A stretch of DNA of 64,000 bases from positions 16,879,585 through 16,943,584 of the forward strand of contig JAZBQD010000019.1 in assembly GCA_036583965.1 (NCBI GenBank), in the 5' to 3' direction. Positions 13,201 to 24,780 of the stretch are shown one piece after another (positions within the stretch are counted from its first letter, which is position 1; each line of letters starts with the position of its first letter). The DNA is from Prunella strophiata (lineage: Eukaryota > Chordata > Aves > Passeriformes > Prunellidae). The notes under the pieces are model-generated. The model saw only the letters and a program-made list of their open reading frames with translations. It had not been told where the DNA came from and did not search any database. Made by a program: the position numbers and the translations under genes.

Positions 13201-16200
13201 GATTACTTTACCTTTGCATAGATTTTTTTGGGGTAGTACAGGAGATCAATTTGGTGAAGGAGAGAAAAGTAAGAAAATACTTAAGCCAACACATTTGACA
13301 GTGACTAAGCACAGAAAATCTTTTTCAAAGAACTGAGAGGATGCTTTGTGAATGATGCTGTCCTTACCTGACTACTATCATCTCCATGCACACCTTTGTA
13401 GTAAAAGATAAGATAGCTTTGTAATTCTTGATTGTAAAAAGTATCTCAGACTCTTAATGAATTTTAAATGACAAAAAATGTGAATTTTGGCTAAATCTGC
13501 CAATCTGTTTTATCAAATGCATCACTTCAGGGACATATTAGTCCTGCAAAAGGTGCTGCCTCTTTGTATTATGTAATTGCTTTTCTTACAGTTCTCTGTG
13601 TGTCACACCACTAATGTTCTTACTTCCAGCTCTTTGTGTGCATGTAAAGTTGATTCATGGGGGTTTTCATCTTTTCTCCTGCATGAGCATTGCAGTTAAA
13701 GCATTTTTTTCTTTATGTAAATATTGAAATATTTAAAATGGGATGAATGTAAAACTATTGAGTAACATTCACTTTTATGGCATAAAAAGAAATCCTGCCA
13801 TAGTGGTTTTGTGAGTTGATATGAACATGTTCCATGAAGGATGATAGTCCATTCTATTACTCATTTTCAAAAGGGAAATTGATGTACACAGCAAAGTGAT
13901 TTTGTTTTTCTCAAAGCTGTCATGCCATCTAGATCCTGCTAGAGTCCACATATTAGTTTATGTCCATTACACTGCATTGTGAAGAATTTATGTGGAAATG
14001 ACCAAGGAAAGAACTGAAGAAGTCATAACACACTAATTTCCATAGGGTGTGTGGTATTTATAAATTGTATTTAATGGATCAGTTCATGTGGACTCTCATT
14101 CTCATGTAACATTTATGAAAAGCCTGAAGAGAATAAACTGAATACTTTATTCACAAAAGTTTGACTGTAGGTGTGACTTGGAAAAGAAAGGTTTCTGTGA
14201 TGTGACTTAACTTCTTGGGTAAATTGTTTTTGTTCAAGGCTCTTGGTAGGTTTTCTATTTGAGATTGAGTTGAAACACTGAATCTGCAACAAGGTTGTTA
14301 GCAGATAGGATGTTAGTATGATGAGTAGAAACCAGATTCTGGATAAGTGCCATTGTAGGAAACTTGAGTGGGAGGTTATACCTTTTTGGTTTAGGAACAT
14401 TTTGTCATGGTTAAGAATTTCTGTCACACTTTGCAATGTGATTGTGATTCCAGATGTTACTCAATTTAACTAGTGAATTCTAGGTCTTACAAAGACAGTT
14501 CCTGTTTCACACTTGGCCTTTTTAGTATAAACAAACTTCAGATCAAAGCTAAACAAATGAAAGTGAGTAGCCAGGATCTATTTTAGTGATATATTAATTT
14601 TCCAGGCCTCATGATGTCCATTTCAAAATAAATACTCTTTGCTGCTTGTGTTATTTGGAGGGAATTTTTTCTTGAGTCTCAAATGTCATGCTATAACAGC
14701 AGGTATAGAAGTTACCCAGGAAGAGAAAAGGTATTTTTGTGCATGAAAGATGAGTAAAATTTTAAATGAGAAATTGCTGCAACTCTATCTGAGCATTTGA
14801 AGGAAGCTGCAACACAGTGAATTGTAAGTGAAAGTGAGGATATGTTTGGATTTGGCTGTGGGTCCTGACCTCAGAGCAAAGAAAGCCAATGCACATAAGA
14901 CCTAGACAAGAAAGCAGAGCTGGTGACAAAACCAGCAGGGAACCTCCAAATGAACTTGGCTACATAGGACCTCTAAAGCCTCAAGGAGACTCTAAGACAT
15001 ACTTGTTACCCTCAGTTTCTCACAAGCCACTTTGTGTCTTTACCAGTTATAGCTGAAATTGCTATGTGTTTTAGAATTGTCATGTGAATATAAAGATCTG
15101 AACCTGTTAGGACATCCTGGGTTAGGACAAGGGTACAGATGAGTTAGTTCTAATATGAAAATACTTGAGTAAAATTTGAAGGAAGGTAGGAAAAAACTTC
15201 TTAGCACACAAGATCTTTAAATGATGTTTAGTTTATGAAATGAAAAGTTCACTAAAAAAGAGCCAGAAATGAGTCAGATGACAGCTAATTGTGGCAGTAC
15301 TAAAGGAGTATTTAGGGCTTTATGGATTAGAGTATTAGCATGAGTGCAATGTCCCTGAAAGATGCCTGATTGGCCATTGCTTTGTATATGTGTGTGTTTT
15401 CTTCAGAGAACTAATTGCTGCAATATGTTAAGGGATGCCTTTTTCCTAAAGAGGAAATACAAACAATTTGAATAATACCACTTCAAAGAAAAATTTTAGA
15501 AATCCTTCTAAACTTTTTTCCCCTCTTTCTATGCCACTCTTTATAAAGTCCAGGGTAGGAAGCACTCAGTATTCACTCTATTTAATTTTAATACAGATGA
15601 CACAGAAATTCATAAGAATCTTATCGCAGTATTTTTTTTTTTAGTAAATAAATTGATGTAAAAAAGTTTTAATATTGTATTATCATATGTGCTTTATAGT
15701 TAAGTACTGGAGGCTTAAAATCTAACAGCACACTTTCTATATGAGATTATAGAAACTGTGGCCTGGCTAGCAGCCAGAGTCCTTGCTTTAAATAATAGAA
15801 AATATAGGCCCTTTTTAACACTAAATTGCATACTTGCTTTTCCAAAGGAAGGGATTAGATGATCTCCTTTATGGCAGTGAATTGCACCTTTTCTTTACAA
15901 ATTGTTTTGGAGAGAAGAAGGTGCTTTCACTATTAGTCTCTGGAAGGCTAACAAGGGCCAGGCTGCAGTGATGTGCTTTACAGAAATGGCAGTCAGACAA
16001 GAAGAGGGTTACTCGTGATTAATGCTTATTTTTTGTACACTTGCTAGTATTTTCTTATAACACACTTCATGTGCTTCTTGCTTAGACTTCCCTTTTAAAC
16101 TTTCTTCTGAATTTAAGCTTTAAAATAGGAGACACAAAAGCTATAGTGAATGTTCAGCAGGCTGGACTTTGAGTTGTTTCCATCAGCCAGTAAAAAGGAA

Positions 16201-17565
16201 AGCAAACTCTACTGCCAGACACTGTTTCAGATATCCAGGGCAATTCCTTGTTCATAATGACATGAAATGCTAATGATGTCCTGTGCTGCTTTTCCTTTGT
16301 TTCTTTCAACTAAGGGAACTATGATGCATACTTTCAGACTAACTTCCTACTGATCTGTGTACTAGGAATTTCCAGGTGCTTTCTGGTTTGCTGAGTTATC
16401 TTGTCACACTTAAAAATGTATATTTCGTGTGACAGATCTCTTTTCATTGGAATTCTTAGAAAACCTGTGATATTGAGAGTGAAGGTTTTATTTATTTCTT
16501 AACTTGTAATGATGAGGACAAGCTTTTGGGGTGCAGTTCAACTTGTACAGGATTCAATACTTCCTTTTGGAGTATCTGCCATTGTTGATCACTATGGATA
16601 TGGTGATGGAATTAGACAATTTCTCATCTGATCCATTATGGAATATTTTACTGCCTTTATTTTTTAATCAGGCCTAATCAGTATGAGATTTTGTAATTTG
16701 TAATTATAAAGCAGCTAGAGATATGCTGAGGCTTAGATGACAAGAAGGAGTGTAGTTTAAAACATTCATGGTCTTGATTAAAAAAAAAGTCATGACTAAA
16801 TATGCTGGCAGTAATTGACTATCCAAAGTACAGTTGCCATTAGATATTCTCTAGTCATAGAAGCTGTTTAATTCCAGTACTTTGAAAAGGTTATTATTTG
16901 CCAATGAGATTCTAATCTGACTTGGAAATGATACATTTTATGAGAATTATCCTTAGTATGCTCTAGGAATGTTTTCTATGCAAAAAAAAAAACTTTGTGG
17001 ACTTTTTAGCCACACAGAACTTTAACTCAGCCTTCTTGATTAGGCAAGTTTTACATTCAGTGCAGTTTAATGGTGTATTTGTGACAGTGTATGTCGTGAT
17101 CCCTGTGTGTATTTTAGTTCTCTTTTTTTGTTCTGTTATTAGTTGTAAAATAATCCTCTAATTGCACTCTGTGGAAAGACATAGTTAATACTAACATCAA
17201 AGTGAATGCAGCAACCTGAAGACTGCAGTGTAGGATACCATCACAAACCTTTTTTGGATTGCACATTGCCAGAAAAGAGCTGTCAAGTTTAATAGAGAGT
17301 ATTCATAGTAGCAACCCAAAAAAATGTCAGGTACAGTTACCAAAGTTTAGTGTGTTTTTTATGTAGACTTTCAGACCAATATGAAAACTTTCATAAGAAA
17401 ATTAATCTAGGCATTTGAAAGAATTCTCCAAAATGGTAAATGTAAATTACATACTGAGTTTGAGATAGCAGCCTCTTATGAAAAGGGTTGCAATGAAATG
17501 TTTTATGCAATGTATATGGCCTTCATTATTTTTGTGCTGGTAAATTCTTTTTATTACTTCTACAG
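7291..17565 (+). other. TTC7B: TTC7B intron, 10.3 kb
   Basis: GT-AG intron (gtaaga donor, TTCTACAG acceptor). The DNA is AT-rich and CpG-poor throughout. I recognise no transposable-element body. A 16-bp AT palindrome of homeodomain-like TAAT cores is at 7688-7703, a short ATAG repeat is near 8577-8588, and a patch near 10.1-10.33 kb carries an octamer motif (listed separately). All open frames are under about 110 codons and look like chance. Confidence 0.85.
10140..10330. promoter_or_regulatory. Candidate intronic regulatory element with octamer motif
   Basis: The patch holds an exact POU/octamer motif ATGCAAAT at 10222-10229, an inverted CCAAT core (ATTGG) at 10242-10246, repeated TGAATCAATCAAT-type homeodomain/PBX-like cores near 10163-10175 and 10270, and two rare CpGs near 10313-10316. 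Motif density and low repetitiveness suggest a conserved noncoding element. That is inference: no conservation data are available and single motifs arise often by chance. Confidence 0.25.
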
Positions 17566-17706
17566 GTTCAGTCCATGCCACATCAATAGCAGCTTCCAGA
17601 GTGGAGCAAGCATTGTCTGAGGTTGCTTCTTCCCTGCAAAGCAGTGCCCCTAAACAAGGTCCCCTGCATCCTTGGATGACTCTGGCTCAAATATGGCTTC
17701 ATGCAG
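17566..17706 (+). CDS. TTC7B: TTC7B coding exon (third from last)
   Basis: A 141-bp exon with a TTCTACAG acceptor and a GCAG/gtattg donor. It completes a split Gly codon, encodes 46 whole codons, and ends with the first base of an Ala codon. The translation starts GSVHATSIAASRVEQALSEV, continues through a Ser-rich stretch and Pro-Lys-Gln-Gly-Pro-Leu-His-Pro-Trp, and ends in the helix MTLAQIWLHA that opens the next TPR hairpin. This matches vertebrate TTC7B. The donor departs from consensus at +4 to +6 (ATTG where AAGT is expected, no +5 G). It is the weakest of the four donors here, and the frame stays open for 105 codons into the intron. Confidence 0.96.
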
Positions 17707-18049
17707 GTATTGTGATAGCAAAATTTATTTTTTATGCCCTCTCCTTTATTGCTAGCCTAAGGACTTACCAAAATCTGTTTGTTTCATTCAGAATCTGTTA
17801 CCAGTTATCAGTTCATATTTTTTCATGTGTGTGGCACCGAAACAAGCCAAGAAATAAAAAGCATGCTAGAGTTGCACTGTGTCTAAGATCATTTATGAAA
17901 GATAAGGCACTAGTTTTAGAATGTAGCTGTTACCAGTGGGGTCATATCTTCTATAGAAGAAATACAGTACTCTCTCCATTATCATTGAAGAATTTAGTTT
18001 CTGAAGTACCTAGAGTATTTTAGTGCTTGGAAATCTAGGTGTCCTTGCA

Positions 18050-18191
18050 GAATCACAGAATATTCTGATTTGGAAGGCACTCACAATGATCATCAAGTGC
18101 AATTCTTACGTGAATGATCCATGAGGGGATGGAACCTGTGACCTTGGCATTACTAGCACCATGCTCCAAACAACTGAGCTAATCCCAGGCC
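18050..18191 (-). mobile_element. tRNA-Ile-derived SINE with CR1-like tail (TguSINE1-like)
   Basis: On the minus strand the head reads as a tRNA: an A-box-like TTAGCTCAGTTG at about 18174-18185, a GTGCTA-GTAA anticodon-arm region resembling tRNA-Ile, and a B-box-like GGTTCCATCCC at 18126-18136 (consensus GGTTCGATCCC). It then joins a CR1-like 3' segment (CTTCCAAATCAGAATATTCTGTGATTCTG) at about 18050-18085. A tRNA-Ile head with a CR1-X tail is the published structure of TguSINE1, a passerine family. Point changes in the B box show an old, inactive copy. No clear target-site duplication is visible, so the ends are approximate. Confidence 0.85.
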
Positions 18192-19079
18192 ACTGAATCC
18201 ACTGAATGGAAAAAGATGTTTGTAGATTTTTGACTAGAGTTCCTGTAACTACAAAATTTTATAATAGAAAAGAAATAATTCATATGCAGGCAAAGAAACA
18301 GTAGTAGTACTATTGAGCAACCTGTCCCTTGCAGCTGTGACAATGAGCCCGAATTCTGTTCTTTTCCTTCTGGTTTCATTAATGTAAAAAACTCAGGATT
18401 GTTTTCTAATTGTGAAATCATCTTGAGTGGATTTAGTATTGTTATGATGCCTCAAGCTAACTGCAGTATCACAAGTGGCTGTTACATAAAATTTGAAACA
18501 GAAAATTATGATCCAGTGTATTTTTATACAGTTAAAAGTGTATAACATGCAATTGTTTTTATTGATAGCTGGATCAGAAAGATGTAATTTAGAAATCAGC
18601 CAGCAATTGCTATGTTTTGTTCTTCTTTCAGAGTCACTTTTTCAGTGACATTTTTTTTTTCTTTCATGTTTTCAACAAAACAGTGCTTTAATTAGCATTT
18701 ATATAGCATTTTAATTTACCTATTTACATCTACAATTTTATGGTGTGAAAGTCATTGCAGGGCAATGGCTCCCAGTTATAAATGGTTTAGTTGTTTAGAG
18801 AAAAAGCCCAGAATATTGGAAAGAAAGCAATTACAGTGATTAATAATAGTGATCTCATGTGGGCTACTCAAAAGCAGCACAGATTAGAACAGGGCAAGGT
18901 CCAACAGGGTGTAGTAAAGTCCCCTGCTCTGCATTGTGGCATCATTGACTTTAAATATTTATAAACTGCCACAGATGACCATCTACAGTAACTCTTAGCA
19001 TCTATAATGCTGATAATTTCTCAGCCTTCTGTGGCAGCTTGTTCCACTACTTATTTTCTATTTTGGTTTTTTAAAAAAT

Positions 19080-19148
19080 TTTTGTGAGTTGTGGCAGTTT
19101 TGGTTTGCCAATCTGAGTTTCTTCTTTCCCAGCCAACGCACCAATTAA
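19080..19148 (-). mobile_element. ERV internal leader remnant with PBS-like motif
   Basis: Five bases inside the 3' edge of the antisense LTR, the minus strand carries TGGTGCGTTGGC (19132-19143). It begins with the TGG expected of a retroviral primer binding site, and an A-rich leader follows. This suggests that the element is a 5' LTR with a little internal sequence and not a solo LTR. No gag, pol or env-like reading frame is visible further along. The matching tRNA was not identified, and the left boundary is a guess. Confidence 0.5.
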
Positions 19149-19483
19149 TGTAGTGGGTTTAGTGCTGGCTGAATGCCAGTGCAGTCACTAGAATTATTTA
19201 CTTATTTCCTGCTGTGAGATAAGGATGAGGAGGAGGGCAAAACAGGCTCAAAACTTTAAGGGTATAAAGAAAACTTTATTAACAGAATTAAAAGATAAAA
19301 TAATAAGAAAATCAGAATAAACCTTCAGAACACTTCTACTCCTCCCACACCCTCTTTTCTTTCTCACTGACAACGTAAAGAGGCAAAACCTGGGACTTTC
19401 AGTCAGTTTACCACCTCTAAAATAGTCTTCAGTTCTTTTAGGGAGAGGAGTCTCTCTTGCCATGCCATGGAGACTTCTCCACA
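19149..19483 (-). mobile_element. Endogenous retrovirus LTR, antisense
   Basis: About 335 bp that on the minus strand starts TGTGGAGAAGTCTCCATGG and ends in ACTACA, giving the expected TG...CA ends. A polyadenylation signal in GTTAATAAAG lies at about 19276-19285, with a T-rich stretch after it. The sequence resembles an LTR I recognise as common in songbird genomes; the exact family was not identified. The element lies about 315 bp upstream of a coding exon, opposite to the gene. An A26 tract abuts its outer end. Confidence 0.7.
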
Positions 19484-19485
19484 AT

Positions 19486-19511
19486 AAAAAAAAAAAAAAA
19501 AAAAAAAAAAA
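19486..19511. repeat. A26 homopolymer next to LTR
   Basis: Twenty-six consecutive A immediately outside the outer end of the antisense LTR. It may be a pre-existing A-rich target or later slippage expansion. Confidence 0.95.
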
Positions 19512-19798
19512 TTCCAAGACTTAAGATAAAAATAGCAAACCAGAAAGAGTATTCTGTGGTTTCAAACAGCCATTTAGAAGTTGTTCATCCTGATACACTT
19601 AGAAAAACAACTTTCCTGAAACGAACAAGGCATTTAAAATAATTTAGGTAATAATTTCTCTTTTAAGATGCAAAATTCATTTAGGAAAATAGTCTTTATC
19701 TAAAGTGAAAGTATTTACAAATAAAGCACATGTGACAACATCTAGTCATGGTATGATGAAGCACGAATCATTAATTGGTCCTGACATTCCTTCCACAG

Positions 19799-20001
19799 CT
19801 GAAGTCTACATAGGAATTGGGAAGCCTGCTGAGGCCACAGCTTGTACCCAGGAAGCAGCTAATCTCTTTCCAGTGTCACATTATGTTCTCTACATGAGGG
19901 GTCAGGTGGCTGAACTTCGTGGGAATATTGATGAAGCCAAACGCTGGTATGAAGAGGCCTTATCCATTAGTCCTACCCATGTGAAAAGCATGCAGAGGCT
20001 G
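19799..20001 (+). CDS. TTC7B: TTC7B coding exon (second from last)
   Basis: A 203-bp exon with a TTCCACAG acceptor and a GCTG/gtaagt donor. It completes a split Ala codon, then encodes 67 codons and ends in phase 0. The translation opens AEVYIGIGKPAEATACTQEA and contains two TPR-like hairpins. The first ends at Asn-Leu-Phe-Pro; the second runs from Leu-Tyr-Met-Arg-Gly-Gln through Trp-Tyr-Glu-Glu-Ala-Leu to Ser-Pro-Thr-His. TPR consensus positions (Gly8, Ala20, Ala27, Pro32) are present. It forms part of the C-terminal helical solenoid of the PI4KA-complex scaffold. Read-through past the donor would add only about 19 residues before a stop at 20059-20061. Confidence 0.97.
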
Positions 20002-20375
20002 GTAAGTCTTGAGCCCATGTTCATGAGCAATGTCATCTCAACTGGTGATACTGTACTGTGAAGTCTTGACTTGATGTAGGGTAACCTGTAACTTGTGAGT
20101 TTGGGATCTATATTCTTATTACAAAATGCTTTGGAAACAGTCTTTCCTGGCATTTATTCTGTCTTTTGTGTGTTGGGACATAAAAAGGATTTGCACACCA
20201 TAAGACTATTTCAATCCTAGTAGAAACTATAGAAGAAGAAGCAATTTGCATCTGCCTAATATTCATGCCATTGGGAAATGAAGGTGGCTTATGGTGAGAA
20301 GAGGTGGATACTGTAGCTGGATACTGCACAGGAAAGACCAGTCATTTTGGTATTCTGAAGTAAAAGTTAAATTCA

Positions 20376-20893
20376 AAAAATTGTAGAATATTCTAAGTTG
20401 GAAGATACCTCTAAGGATCATCAAGTTCAACTCCTGGCCCTGTACAGGACACTTCAAGAGTCACACCCTGGTCCTAGAGCATTGTCCAAACACTTCTTGA
20501 ACTCTCTCAGGCTGGTGCTGTGACCTCTGCCCTGGGGAAGCTGTTCCAGTGCCCAGACAACCTCTGGGTTTTCCTGATATCCAACCTAAACCTCTCCTGA
20601 CACAGCTTCAGGCCATTCCTTCACTCCTGTCACTGGTCACAAGAAAGAAGAGATCAGTGTCTGCCCCTCCTCTTGCCCTCACAAGGAAGTTGTAACTGCA
20701 CTGGGGTCTCCTCCAGGCTGAACAGACCAAGTGACCTCATCCACTCCTCACATGGTCTCTCCTCAAGGCCCTTCACCATCCTCACTGCCCTCCTTTGGGT
20801 GCCTTCCAGTACCTTTATACCCTTCTTACACTGTGCTGCCCAAAACTGCACACAGCACTCGAGGCCACAGCAGTGCAGAGTGCAGCTGTTTTC
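20376..20893 (-). mobile_element. CR1 LINE 3' fragment, antisense
   Basis: On the minus strand it reads as the 3' end of CR1 ORF2 and the CR1 3'UTR. A reading frame near 20654-20905 contains the reverse-transcriptase-distal motif [15 protein letters not shown] and LGLFSLEE, both typical of avian CR1. The + strand shows the familiar CR1 antisense landmarks: AAGTTGGAAGATACCTCTAAG at the 3' end, GGGGAAGCTGTTCCAGTGCC, ATATCCAACCTAAACCTCTC and CTCCTCCAGGCTGAACAGAC. The element is 5'-truncated, as almost all CR1 copies are. The frame breaks after the Leu-Glu-Glu-Thr segment, so it is inactive. Confidence 0.9.
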
Positions 20894-23800
20894 TGCATTC
20901 TTCATGTTATTGATTACCTTTGTGCTATGTGATTTCTTGGGTTTTTGAAAGGTAGAGAATCTGTCTTGCCCCCAAATGAATGTGTAGCTCTAAGTACAAA
21001 GGTACCTTCCCCAATATAAATACATGTTTGTTTATATACTTCATAGATACATACATGTATATATTGTGTGCTTATTATGTTAGGAAAATTACTTTTAATC
21101 CAGTTTTCTTCCAGACAGAGCAGAATAGAACAGCTGAAATCAGCTTCTTACCCAATCTTTTTCTTCAGAAATAGAAGCTGGTTGCTGCCTAGGTACTTAT
21201 GAATTATTCAGAGAATTTTCTTGTGCATCCCTGAGGGAAACATATGAGACAAAAGATCAGATAGGAAGGCAGCACAGAAAGTTTTTTGTTTCACCTTTTT
21301 CAGCATTTCAGGATATTTGAGCCTGCTGACAAATGCCAAAAGATTCCCTTTCCTGAAGAAGCAGGCAGTCAATCTAAAGCAGTGCACCTCAGTGAAAATG
21401 AAAGCTCATGTTTTACTGGGTGTCTTACATGTTTGCCCCTCCTCTGAATGCACCTTTGAATAAATAGTCTGTAAACACACAGTGCTCTTCAGAATGACTG
21501 AGGAATTAGCTGTCTAAGAGGCATGTGAGATGAAAATTAATGGGCTTCCAATCCAGGTTTCCTTCTTATGAGATTTTCTGTTTGAGTCCTAGCTTGAAGG
21601 TAACATTTCATTGGATTGGACAGTCCTTTTTAAGGATTCTTAAAATTTAAAATTTTGTTTCTAAGAGCTTTTTCTACTGTTCTACACCTTTTCTACGCTA
21701 GGATGATGTTTTGAGTAGATTCTGAGAGATTTATGCTGCTTAAATACAAATATTCAAGACATATGCTATAAAAATACTTGTCTGTGTAATTTCATGTAGG
21801 AGAAAGTGCAAGCTTCTGTATCCTTCTTGACCTTTTGACTATTGCAAAAAGTATTTTAATGAGGAAGCTTGCAGTGTTTACTCTTGCTTGTGTGTATAGA
21901 TGAATATCTGTACATTCCAACACTTTGTTTGTGTATATTTACCTATTTATTATAAAGAAATATGATCTCAGTGGCAGGGGAGCTATAGCAACAGCAATGT
22001 GGAGGTACCAGCCTCTATGACAACAGCTCAAACATTAACTTCTAATATTTATATTTACAATTCTAAGCTTTATGAATTAAAGTTCTGTGCAAAAAAACCC
22101 TTATTTTCTGTGAATTTGATATTATAAAAATATTTTATATGGCTTTCTAGCAATACTTAGAAAGTAATATCAAATGCAACTGTTTCCACATAAAAGTTAC
22201 CTTGGAACTTATATTTATTTAATAAGTCTTGGTGAATTTCCTTTTGAGGGGCAAATACTGAGTATAAATCATAGTAGCTTTATGTATAAAAGGCAACAAA
22301 AAGCAAGTAAGATTTAAGGATGGCAAAAATTCTAGCATGTAGCATCTGTATCCAGGCCTGCTTCTCCAAGTGAAAGTACTTGAAATATTTGAATCTGAAA
22401 TCAGTTTGGAAAGACTTTAGTTTGTTTTTATTGAAATTTTACAATGAGTGACATCTGACACTCAATAAAATTTCCTGATGCTAATGGTTTGGAAATCTGA
22501 ATCTTTGATTTGAGAGTCTTTGTCCAGAGGGGGAAAAAAAAGCTAAAAAAAGTGTATGTTTCAATTTGTATGAACAACAATAGTATATTGGGAATAGGAG
22601 TTTTTGTCCTTTCATAATCCATCCTTTTAATGATGTTACATCACTCTGGTAAGAAGGATGAAAACATAAACTTAAAAAAATTTACTATTTTTCATATAAC
22701 ATTTCATACAATATTTTCACCATAAGTCTCTCTAAGTGCCTATTCCTGAATATGATCTACTGTTTCTACACAGAAACAACCTTGTTAATTTAAATTACTG
22801 GAGAACTATGTAAGTAAAGACCAGAAAGGTCAGTTTTGTGGCTTCAGAAGTGTTGTGCTTCTTCCTGTGAGTTGCAGCATGTGCTGCACTTTGGAGTTTC
22901 TGCCAAAATACTCTTGCATTTGTCTCTCATGCAGACTCCACATTCTATTAGTGTGACCATGAAGACTCTTCAGAAGTGTAGTGTTTTATCTGAATGAAAT
23001 TACCTTCTGTTAATTGGCTGGCATCATCATTTTTGCAAAACTACAATATTTTTAAAGAAACAATTTCTTACTCATTTTGCTGCTGTCTCTAAGGTCTTCA
23101 CAGATTTACTCCTGTTTCAAGAGAGTTACTGAAATGAAAACCAGGAGATCTTGATAATGGTGTGAAAATTGCAGCAGTTAAGAGTGATGAAAGAGATCTG
23201 TTTGCTAATGAAATGATAAAATCATAAATCATAAAGGGTTTGACAGGGAAGGTTTTTACCTTACTAATGAAATTCCTAAGACAATGTAACACCAAATGTT
23301 GTGGGCTTGATCCATGAGTAAATGAAAAATGGTTTAGCTGTGTTCTGCTCAACTAAACTTGGAAATGGAGCTGCTTGGGCCATACTGTTGCATTACCTAA
23401 GATGGGAGCTATTCCAGTGGAGAGCTGGCTGCAGGGGCAGCATGTTCATGTTCCTGCTCACTGCTATTTCCACCCCTTCTAAGATGTTGGGGGGCTTATT
23501 AATTAAATCAGCCCAACAACAAAACTAGCTTTTTTCAAGGAGAAATGCTGTTTAAATTCTCTGCAGTTCCTTATGGAAGTAAATTATTATTCCCTATACA
23601 GTTAATGTTTTAATCCATACATTCATTCACTTTATTTTGTTGAGCAATGCTCATTTAAACTCTGCCTTGTTATCAGGTGCTGTTTTACTGTTTGTTACTA
23701 ACTGAAATTTTCTCCAAGACAGAGGTTATACCAACTTGTTATTTGGCTAGCTCTGACTGTTCACAAGATGTCAAGAGGGAAGCAACAACATGTCAGTATT

Positions 23801-24758
23801 AATTAGGTGTACTTTACAGAATGCAGCAGCAATTCTTTTGAACAAATGCAGTGTCCTTTCTTCTTTTTAAGGTTTGTACAGTGCACTCAGAAAAAACAAC
23901 ATGAACTTGTGTTCTAAAGGTTTGAAATGCTTTGGTTTGTTTTCTGTATTTCAAATAATTTTTTTTCACACCTAATGAAATTTAAAATTTTCTTTAATTA
24001 CTTAATTTTAAAAAGATGATTTACACTTTAGTGTCATATCCCTATGGTTATCACCTGCCTGATTTTGGCCAGAATGGATTTATTTATACAACTTTCTCCA
24101 TTCTCCCTACCCTTTATCACCACCTCCAGATTTCTGCATTATTGCTGCCTTCCTGCTTTTCTCATTGTTTTCCTCCCCTGCTAAAAAAAAAAAGAATAAA
24201 CATTATTTTATCTTCTGCAGTCAGAGTGCTGTTGTGGAAAGTAGCCCTTACTGCTGATGTCTGGAAACTCCTGAAACAGGCCATCATTCAGTAGGGCCTG
24301 AATTGGCAATGAATATTTCAATCCATTGTCCAGGAAACAAATCTATGTATTCTCTCTCAGGCTGAAAATTTCCTACATAAATGTAGCATTGAGATTAAAT
24401 AGGTATCCAGCATTTGTATTCTGTTACAATCCCAGAAGACTGTAGTATTTTCTGAATATCAAAAAAAAATCCAACCCCACAGCACTTGCCAGTTAATGTT
24501 ATTAGGAACTTAGGTTCTAAGAGCAGAAAACTAAAACAGAAAGGGAGAAATTACTTAAACAATTTGCTCAGGTAGAAATTAGTTTTCAAAAAGCAGTATC
24601 TTAGGGAGTTACATTTCCTACTTCACACTGTTAGATACCTGTTAGTTTCCTTTAGTTATGCATAGCTAAACCAGATCTCATAAGGCTTAGATTAACTATG
24701 TGTGCTTTAACTCTCATTTATAAATACATTTATTTATTTCTTACTGTACTATACTGAC

Positions 24759-24780
24759 TTTTTTTTTTTTTTTTTTTTTT
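24759..24780. repeat. T22 homopolymer
   Basis: Twenty-two consecutive T on the sense strand of the last intron. No retroposon body is recognised beside it. Confidence 0.95.

Larger units (their letters stand above)
17707..19798 (+). other. TTC7B: TTC7B intron, 2.1 kb, repeat-bearing
   Basis: GT-AG intron with a weak gtattg donor and a TTCCACAG acceptor. The exon frame reads through for 105 codons to a stop at 18021-18023. An antisense tRNA-derived SINE lies at about 18050-18191 and an antisense LTR at about 19149-19483, followed by an A26 tract. Repeats therefore make up roughly a quarter of this shortest intron. Confidence 0.88.

Noticed and set aside
18120..18191. tRNA-Ile gene on the minus strand
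   Set aside because: The A and B boxes are tRNA-like, but the B box is mutated, no acceptor stem closes, and the sequence runs into a CR1-like tail. It is a SINE head.
20654..20948. Overlapping open frames on both strands as a novel gene
   Set aside because: The minus frame is the degraded CR1 ORF2 C-terminal region and the plus frames are its antisense shadows.
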